Shown one piece after another: positions 7,571 to 12,330 of a stretch of DNA of 12,330 nt. Where the stretch lies: positions 1 through 12,330 of the forward strand of contig NW_019091974.1 in NCBI RefSeq assembly GCF_001949145.1, in the 5' to 3' direction. This DNA comes from Acanthaster planci. Lineage: Eukaryota; Echinodermata; Asteroidea; Valvatida; Acanthasteridae. Both the position numbers and the translations under genes were made by a program. A model generated the notes under the pieces. The model was given only the letters and a program-made list of their open reading frames with translations. It was not told the origin of the DNA and did no database searches. The stretch's first letter is position 1, and each line of letters begins with the position of its first letter.

Positions 7571-7904
7571 ATTGCAGCAGTGGCGCTGGCACATGGCATG
7601 GCAAGGAAAGAACGTGTGAGAACAAATGTTTGGCCACTGCACGTTGCCGGGATTGTTTGAATGTGACTTTAGAGGAGATGAGTTCAAAGGTGAGAAATGT
7701 CATTGGCTTACCATCCAACAATCGAAAATAAATAGAGAAATGACAGCCAAGAAGATAATAAGATTTTCGTATGATAAACCCCAGTAGTGTGGGCTTCAGT
7801 GTAGGTTATTTCAAGTTGGCTTTGTTGGTTTACTAAGTTTTACACTTTTTTTTTGCTGTGGTAAAGTGCACACTAAAAATGGCGGCCCCACAAGCGTTCA
7901 GGCA
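7571..7904. other. Spacer between two foldback-family copies
   Basis: No gene or recognisable repeat, apart from ATGGCGGCC (7879-7887), a YY1-like core that recurs at 9017-9025. Confidence 0.5.
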
Positions 7905-8093
7905 CATTTGAAGCAAGATATGGGACGGAGAGAACCCCCCGCCTTTGTGTTGGTCATTATTTGATTGGAATCTCAGGAATTTTTTACAGACTTCTATGGG
8001 GATGTGTTAGGTAACAATAGTCTAGTGTGTGCCTGGTATATTTAGGCATGTGGCCTGGGATTTTATCGGAGTTCCTTTGGTTGCTTTAGTTGT
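7905..8093 (+). mobile_element. Diverged second copy of the foldback element, opposite orientation
   Basis: Bases 7905-8023 match the reverse complement of 7451-7570 over about 120 bases at roughly four-fifths identity by eye. They share GACGGAGAGAAC, TTTGTGTTGGTCATT, GGAATCT, GGGGATGTGTTA and GTAACAATAGTCT. Homology then fades, and the expected far end near 8070-8093 is only weakly visible. The divergence suggests an older insertion than 7382-7570. Confidence 0.65.
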
Positions 8094-8545
8094 AGCAGTA
8101 ATGGAGAGATGAGAAACACTCCTGTGAGACAGTTTTCTGGATTGTTACACGCAACATCGGAGATCTGACACAACTAGTCGTAATACTACTCAATACAATA
8201 TGGAAACAGTACACAGCCCTGACACTTTATAGTAATAAATGAATAGGCCTAGGGGCCTGTGTACATTTGTTTTGTAAATTTGAAACGTGACAGTTTGTCC
8301 AACAAATCTCCAGCCTTTGAGGCCGGATGACCAATTTTATCGTGGATGAATAGTCTAAAAAACTGGAGCCGGCGGAGGATAGTTTGTTGATTTGGTAAAT
8401 TAAAAGGAAACATTTACCACTACTACTAGATATGGTACAAGCCGGCTCCTCAAATTATGCAAATGAGGCTGCCAATCAGCAAAATTCAGTGTTCTGTTGG
8501 GCCGGAGAGCCGAGAAAAGGGCATGGTTTTGTCTATACAGACGGG
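8094..8545. other. Intergenic stretch with nested inverted repeats and octamer/CCAAT motifs
   Basis: There is no gene. GGAGCCGGC (8365-8373) pairs with GCCGGCTCC (8441-8449). Inside it TGGTAAAT (8393-8400) pairs with ATTTACCA (8412-8419). Just downstream lie the octamer ATGCAAAT (8457-8464) and a CCAAT box (8472-8476), a promoter-like pair with no visible transcript. Confidence 0.45.
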
Positions 8546-8713
8546 GTGCATTACTTAGAAATTTGGCCATTTAGGTAGAGAGGTATTTAGTCATTTTGTT
8601 ACTCTACTCTTAACTTTGGAAATTGGTAGGCCTACGTATTCCCCCCATCTCATTTGCTGCATTTCGATGTTTTGAAGTCTAGGCCTAGATTCCAATATAA
8701 TTAAAGCTCCAAA
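8546..8713 (+). repeat. Isolated copy of the about 210-bp repeat unit
   Basis: It matches the tandem units downstream: GTGCA..A.TTAGAAATTTGG, CCATTTAG.TAGAGAGGTAT, TTAGTCATTTTGTT, CTCATTTGCTGCAT, GATTCCAA and AATTAAAGCTCCA. It carries two TAGGCCTA palindromes (8627-8634, 8680-8687) where the other units read differently. It sits about 1.2 kb before the tandem copies. Confidence 0.75.
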
Positions 8714-8795
8714 TGTGAGGGATGTCATGCATATCGTACATGTAATTGCGAGAATGCCGGTGTGTAGCAACAGCCCATCATGCGGTGGCAGGGGC

Positions 8796-8858
8796 ATTCC
8801 TCATGTTTGCCGTCACCTCCGCTGTTGGCCTCATTGTCTACTGCTGAAATTTAAATAG
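8796..8858 (+). repeat. Direct repeat, copy 1 (about 60 bp)
   Basis: It shares ATTCCTCATGTTTGC, CCTCCGCTGTTGGCCT and GCTGAAATTTAAATAG with 9740-9798, with a few substitutions and a 4-base length difference. Sequence on both outer sides differs between copies. It follows the isolated 210-bp unit by about 80 bases. Confidence 0.8.
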
Positions 8859-9739
8859 GTAAATTTAACTTTTCTTGGGCTTGTAAATTTCATGTAAATC
8901 ATCGAATGGGTTTCCAGGGGAGTGGAGAAATTGTTAGACATTGTGGGAAGGATATAAATGCATTATTTTATGGGTAAATTGGGCAAATGGTTTTGTTACT
9001 CTCGGGCGGTAAAATAATGGCGGCCTCATAGCAGTGTGCTCAGACAAGTCTGGTTTGCATATACATGTATATAAATCTATCTGTATTGACGTCCATGGTG
9101 CCGAGATCAAAACTATGAGTAGGATCTATGGTGGAGTGATTATCTGGGGTTATGAAGTTTAGATCATTTAATTGAAGGAAGTTACCGTTTCGCATAAGTG
9201 TACATTACTTGCATGTACATGTACAAGCACATGTTGGGCAAATTGTGACATGTAAATTAATAAGACTGGCACTTGCACATGTACTTGAGGATTAAGTGAA
9301 TGCAAATGTAATGTCATGTAAATCCTTTGATTATTGAAGGTGATTATTGCTTTAATTGTGTAATTATTTGGAATGCATGGACTTCAATTATATTAGATTC
9401 TATCTCTAAGGTACACAGTAATTAGAGAGTAATCTTCCCAGTACTTGAGGATAGTGATTTATAGTCTTTAGTCCAATGTACATGTAATTTTAGGATTGGA
9501 TATTGACAACAGGGTGAACTCTTTGTTATTTCCATCAGGAGGAAGTCCACCGTGTGAATTTAATTTTCTTTGCAATTAATCAATTTGGAGGATGACTAGA
9601 TAAACTGTTGTTCCAGACATTTCCGATTTTATCATTTTAGGGTCAAACTGTGCCATTTCAATACATTCAGATACATGTATAATTCCTGCCATTCACCTAT
9701 AAGGAACAATTACCTCAAGTTGTATTTCTTTTTCTTTAA
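8859..9739. other. Intergenic AT-rich stretch between the direct repeats
   Basis: No gene or RNA gene. TACATGTA occurs four times here (9062, 9216, 9479, 9672), along with several ATGTAAAT-type words and one YY1-like ATGGCGGCC (9017-9025). There is no detectable transposase or long terminal repeat. Confidence 0.55.
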
Positions 9740-9798
9740 ATTCCTCATGTTTGCTGTCGCCTCCGCTGTTGGCCTGTCTACAGCTGAAATTTAAATAG
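9740..9798 (+). repeat. Direct repeat, copy 2 (about 60 bp)
   Basis: The second copy of the 8796-8858 sequence, 944 bases downstream in the same orientation. It lies about 90 bases before the tandem 210-bp units, whereas copy 1 lies after the isolated unit, so the two loci are not one simple tandem duplication. Confidence 0.8.
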
Positions 9799-9888
9799 AA
9801 ATAACACCAACACTGATCCGAGCCCAGGGTGTTCTGGTGTGCCTGTTCATGCGCACCCCCACCATATAGCGCCCCTCCCACACAAAAA

Positions 9889-10510
9889 TCTAACTTTTTC
9901 AAGATATCAATTCCTAAATAGTCCACTGGCAATTCATGTTGTGCAGTTATTTAGAAATGTTGCCATTTAGTTAGAGAGGTACATGTATTTAGTCATTTTG
10001 GTTGTCTACCCTTATTTATCTTCCGAAATTCGTACATATTTCACCCTGTCTCATTTGCTGCATTCTAATGTTTTTTGGTGTGAATTCCAACATTACTCAG
10101 GCTCCAAAACTCTAACTGTTTCAAGAAATCGATTCCATAATAGTCCACTGTTCATATCGTGCCGGTATTTAGAAATTTGGCCATTTAGTTAGAGAGGTAT
10201 ATAGTCATTTTGTTGCTCTACCCTTAACTTCCGAAATTCGTACATATTTCACCCTATCATTTGCTGCAATCCAATTTTTTTGGGTGTGAATTCCAACAGA
10301 ATTAAAGCTCCAGAATCTAAATTTTTCAAGAAATCGGTTTCTAAATAGTCCATGATTGAAATCGTGCAGTTATTTAGAAATTAGACCATTTAGTTAGAGA
10401 GGTATTGATTTATTTTGTTTGTCTACCCTTAACCTCCAAAATTCGTAAATATTTCACCCCTCTCATTTCCTGAATTCTGATGTTTTCTTATCTGATTCCC
10501 AACATTTCAT
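9889..10510 (+). repeat. Tandem array, three units of about 205-222 bp
   Basis: Units begin with TCTAA.T.TTTCAAG at 9889, 10111 and 10316 (222, 205 and about 195 bases, the last truncated). Each contains AATAGTCCA, TTAGAAAT, CATTTAGTTAGAGAGGTA, CTACCCTTA, a C(G/A)AAATTCGTA word, ATATTTCACCC and TCATTT followed by GATTCCAA or a variant. No conserved open frame runs through the units, so this is a non-coding satellite-like array, possibly the internal repeat of a larger element. Confidence 0.85.
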
Positions 10511-10887
10511 TTCACTTAAAATGTAGCTTGTGTGCCGTCGTACCAGTGTAGCATACCCTGAATCAAAATCCTCCGAATTCACCTCCAAATGTCCCCGACG
10601 TAAGATTAAGCTAGAATCATGAGATTCCAATAATGATGGTAATGTCTACTCACATTTGAGAAGAAAAGAGAAATTTCCCCTTCAAATCCCTTCTTTGTTT
10701 TGGTTTTGTTTCTCTGTTCTCATTGCTGAAGTCAACTCTCAGAGTCAGTGATGACACTAGTTTTTTAAATCTCTTTTTCTTGTTCTAAAGAAGCAAGTGC
10801 AGGAGAGACTGAGGTTCCAATAAAGACTGTAGTGATGCTGACTCTGAGTGATGAAGAACAAGAACTGTGGATGGAAACAATAGCTGG
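10511..10887. other. Intergenic stretch without recognisable feature
   Basis: I see no gene, RNA gene or clear repeat here. The composition is ordinary and AT-rich. Confidence 0.6.
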
Positions 10888-10902
10888 TAGGGTTAGGGTT
10901 AG
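10888..10902 (+). repeat. Short telomere-like tract
   Basis: TAGGGTTAGGGTTAG is two and a half TTAGGG units. A degenerate relative appears at 11755-11805. Such tracts are common internally, so this does not indicate a chromosome end. Confidence 0.8.
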
Positions 10903-11290
10903 AAGGGGTGTCCCCGTTCGGTGACCTGGAATAACTTTTAATTCCCGTAACCTTTGACCTTGTTACTCCAAGGACAAATAGCACAACTCTTCATCTACCT
11001 TGTCTCTAAGTTTCAGGGTCATAGGTCAAAGGGTCACGGAGTTATGGCCTTTTCACCGAGGGCTTTGTTTTGGTGACCCATTTAAAAATCACTAAAATGA
11101 CTCGCTATCCAGGTTTGGATATATTTTGCATCCAAATCAGGCCACGGGCTATCTTTTGGGACCAAAAAAAAAAAATTCTTATGTTTTTCTTAATTTTTTG
11201 GAAATTGACCGGAAGTGACGTCATAACTTTGGTGTTTTACAAGATACGAGGATTGAGTCTGAGAGACAGTTGTTCGCCTTGAGGTACTCT
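10903..11290. repeat. Probable dispersed repeat rich in TGACCT/AGGTCA half-sites
   Basis: It contains GTGACCTGG (10921), TAACCTTTGACCT (10948-10960), the triple half-site GGGTCA-T-AGGTCA-AA-GGGTCA (11016-11036), CACGGAGTTATGGCC (11035-11049) and ACCGGAAGTGACGTCA (11208-11223). The GGTCAAAGGGTCACGGAGTTAT wording resembles short dispersed repeats I know from marine invertebrate genomes. No family name and no precise ends are claimed, and no coding frame is supported. Confidence 0.4.
11208..11223 (+). promoter_or_regulatory. Composite ETS-CRE motif
   Basis: ACCGGAAGT, a full ETS consensus, overlaps TGACGTCA, a full CRE palindrome, by one T. This arrangement is a known composite in animal promoters. 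Here it lies in likely repeat DNA with no gene start visible, so function is uncertain. Confidence 0.35.
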
Positions 11291-11814
11291 TTCGAATAGT
11301 GCCACTATATTCTGTGAGGTGTTTCCTTTAGGCTGGGTATACGGTGGAGCCATAGGGTATGTGTATTAATGCATGGGGCCTTAGCGCTATTTTTTGAAGT
11401 ATGAAGTTTGTACACAACCTACGGGAAGACTTAAATTGGCTATAACTGTTGAACCGGGACTCCAATGGGAACCAAATTTATACGAATGGAGGAGTGTCTG
11501 CTTGTGATCGTTTACATAGACGTATGACGTCTCAAGTTTATTTGTTTAGTTATAAGGGATTTTCATGTGCCCAGGTTCCGGACATGTACAAAATATAGGC
11601 CTATGGTGTGTACAAAAAGCATGGGGATTTGCCCCAAAAGACAAAGTACCATTCGGGAAAAGTCCCTTTTTGACCCATCAGAAAATGATAAGATTTTGTA
11701 GTACGTGTAAAACGCATGTTCTGTATAACCCTTTGGGGCTACATTACCTCTAAAGTTAGGGTTCAGGGGTAAGAGTTAAATGGTAAAAGTTAAAGGGATT
11801 AGGGTTTTTCCGAC
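11291..11814. other. Intergenic stretch without recognisable gene
   Basis: Nothing coding is recognised. It contains one TAGGCCTA (11596-11603) and degenerate TTAGGG-like words towards 11755-11805. The style of sequence resembles the flanking repeat material. Confidence 0.5.
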
Positions 11815-11960
11815 AGTGTGCTCCACCTTTTTACCATACGGAAAAGACCTGTCAATCATATTCTGCCCGACTCTGCATGTTAGGAATCAAAGAAATACAA
11901 GACATCAATGCGGGGAAATCAGAAGGGGTAAGAAGTATCATCCTGGGCGAAGGATTAAAT
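11815..11960 (+). repeat. Diverged direct repeat, copy A
   Basis: It aligns with 12104-12240. Shared words in the same order are AGTG.G, GTCAAT.A.ATTCTGCC, ACTCTG, GAAATACAAGAC and ATTAAAT/GTTAAAT at the end. Length is about 146 bases. It has no coding signature. Confidence 0.6.
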
Positions 11961-12003
11961 GTGACCCAATTTTTGGCATTCCGGATGTAGGACACCGTTA
12001 CTA

Positions 12004-12038
12004 CGGGGCTTGAAGCGAGGCAGTTGCGCCTCGTCCCC
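12004..12038. repeat. Hairpin between the direct repeats
   Basis: CGAGGC (12016-12021) and GCCTCG (12028-12033) form a 6-bp GC stem with loop AGTTGC. The outer GGGG/CCCC pair extends it, with an internal loop on the 5' side. It is not a tRNA, and no T-tract follows. Confidence 0.6.
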
Positions 12039-12103
12039 ACTGTGTGTTGCATCTATATAACCACACACTAAGGGCCACTTGGGGCGTGAAACGTCCGGTT
12101 TGC

Positions 12104-12240
12104 AGTGCGTCTATAGGGAAAACACCCGTCAATAACATTCTGCCTCACTCTGGACTACAGGAAAAATACGAAATACAAGACCTGAATATGCAGAAGTGAG
12201 AAAAAGGGCACGGATTATCCTCGGCGTGAAAGGGTTAAAT
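12104..12240 (+). repeat. Diverged direct repeat, copy B
   Basis: The second copy of 11815-11960, about 289 bases downstream, about 137 bases long, with several indels. The remaining sequence to 12330 shows nothing recognisable. Confidence 0.6.
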
Positions 12241-12330
12241 AAGCCCCACTTCTTTTCTAACCACGACCAAATACGTGGACCAAGGGCCTGTTTCTATGAG
12301 ACCGCGCATGTACAAATAGGCCCCCTGTTA

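Noticed and set aside
7274-7660. 128-codon + strand open frame
   Set aside because: It runs across the foldback element and its flanks. The motif MQQGMRRRE appears on both strands only because of the inverted ends, and no domain is recognisable.
9693-9932. 79-codon minus-strand open frame as a gene
   Set aside because: It overlaps the 60-bp direct repeat and the start of the tandem array, has no recognisable domain, and is not preserved in the other repeat copy.
10888-10902. Telomere or chromosome end
   Set aside because: There are only two and a half TTAGGG units, with complex sequence continuing for 1.4 kb. It is an ordinary internal tract.
12001-12070. tRNA or other structured RNA gene at the hairpin
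   Set aside because: There is a single GC stem, with no cloverleaf, no A/B boxes and no Pol III T-run terminator nearby.

Overview
The window is metazoan nuclear DNA: short exons with GT-AG introns, AT-rich introns and a long repeat-rich intergenic stretch. The one gene I can support is the 3' part of a gelsolin-superfamily actin-severing/capping gene on the + strand. Eight exons between 188 and 4217 join in perfect phase into 285 codons plus a stop. They encode the C-terminal part of gelsolin domain G1, then G2 and G3. The N-terminal part of G1 (roughly 75-85 residues by comparison with three-domain family members) lies upstream of base 1. The three-domain ending, the very frequent palindromes TACATGTA (10 copies) and TAGGCCTA (5 copies) and the repeat style suggest a marine invertebrate, perhaps an echinoderm or another invertebrate deuterostome. 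The species assignment is inference.

Layout. 1-187 is the end of an intron carrying a small palindromic element at its left edge. 188-4217 is the gelsolin-like gene; its largest intron (2832-3880) holds G-tract repeat fragments. 4218-4700 is the probable 3' UTR, with ATTAAA and AATAAA signals at 4618-4641 and a possible 3' UTR intron starting right after the stop. 4700-5439 shows no gene. 5440-6235 is a decayed minisatellite of about 45 bp per unit, interrupted near its middle. 6371-7065 is unique sequence with a CpG cluster, NRF1-like and CTCF-like motifs and isolated splice-site look-alikes. 7382-8093 holds a foldback element with perfect 30-bp inverted ends and a diverged copy in opposite orientation. 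8546-10510 holds four copies of a roughly 205-222 bp unit (one isolated, three tandem) and a separate 60-bp duplication. 10888-11290 looks like a dispersed repeat carrying nuclear-receptor half-sites and a perfect overlapping ETS-CRE motif. 11815-12240 is a pair of diverged direct repeats separated by a strong hairpin.

There is only one gene, so there is no pathway to reconstruct here. Its product would bind, sever and cap actin filaments under calcium and perhaps phosphoinositide control. I saw no tRNA, rRNA, CRISPR, prokaryotic operon or viral gene. I did not find a convincing novel system. The most interesting non-genic material is the two small CAG-ended foldback elements sitting in self-complementary flanks, the unusual splice and stop arrangement of the gelsolin-like gene, and the repeat architecture of 7.4-10.5 kb.
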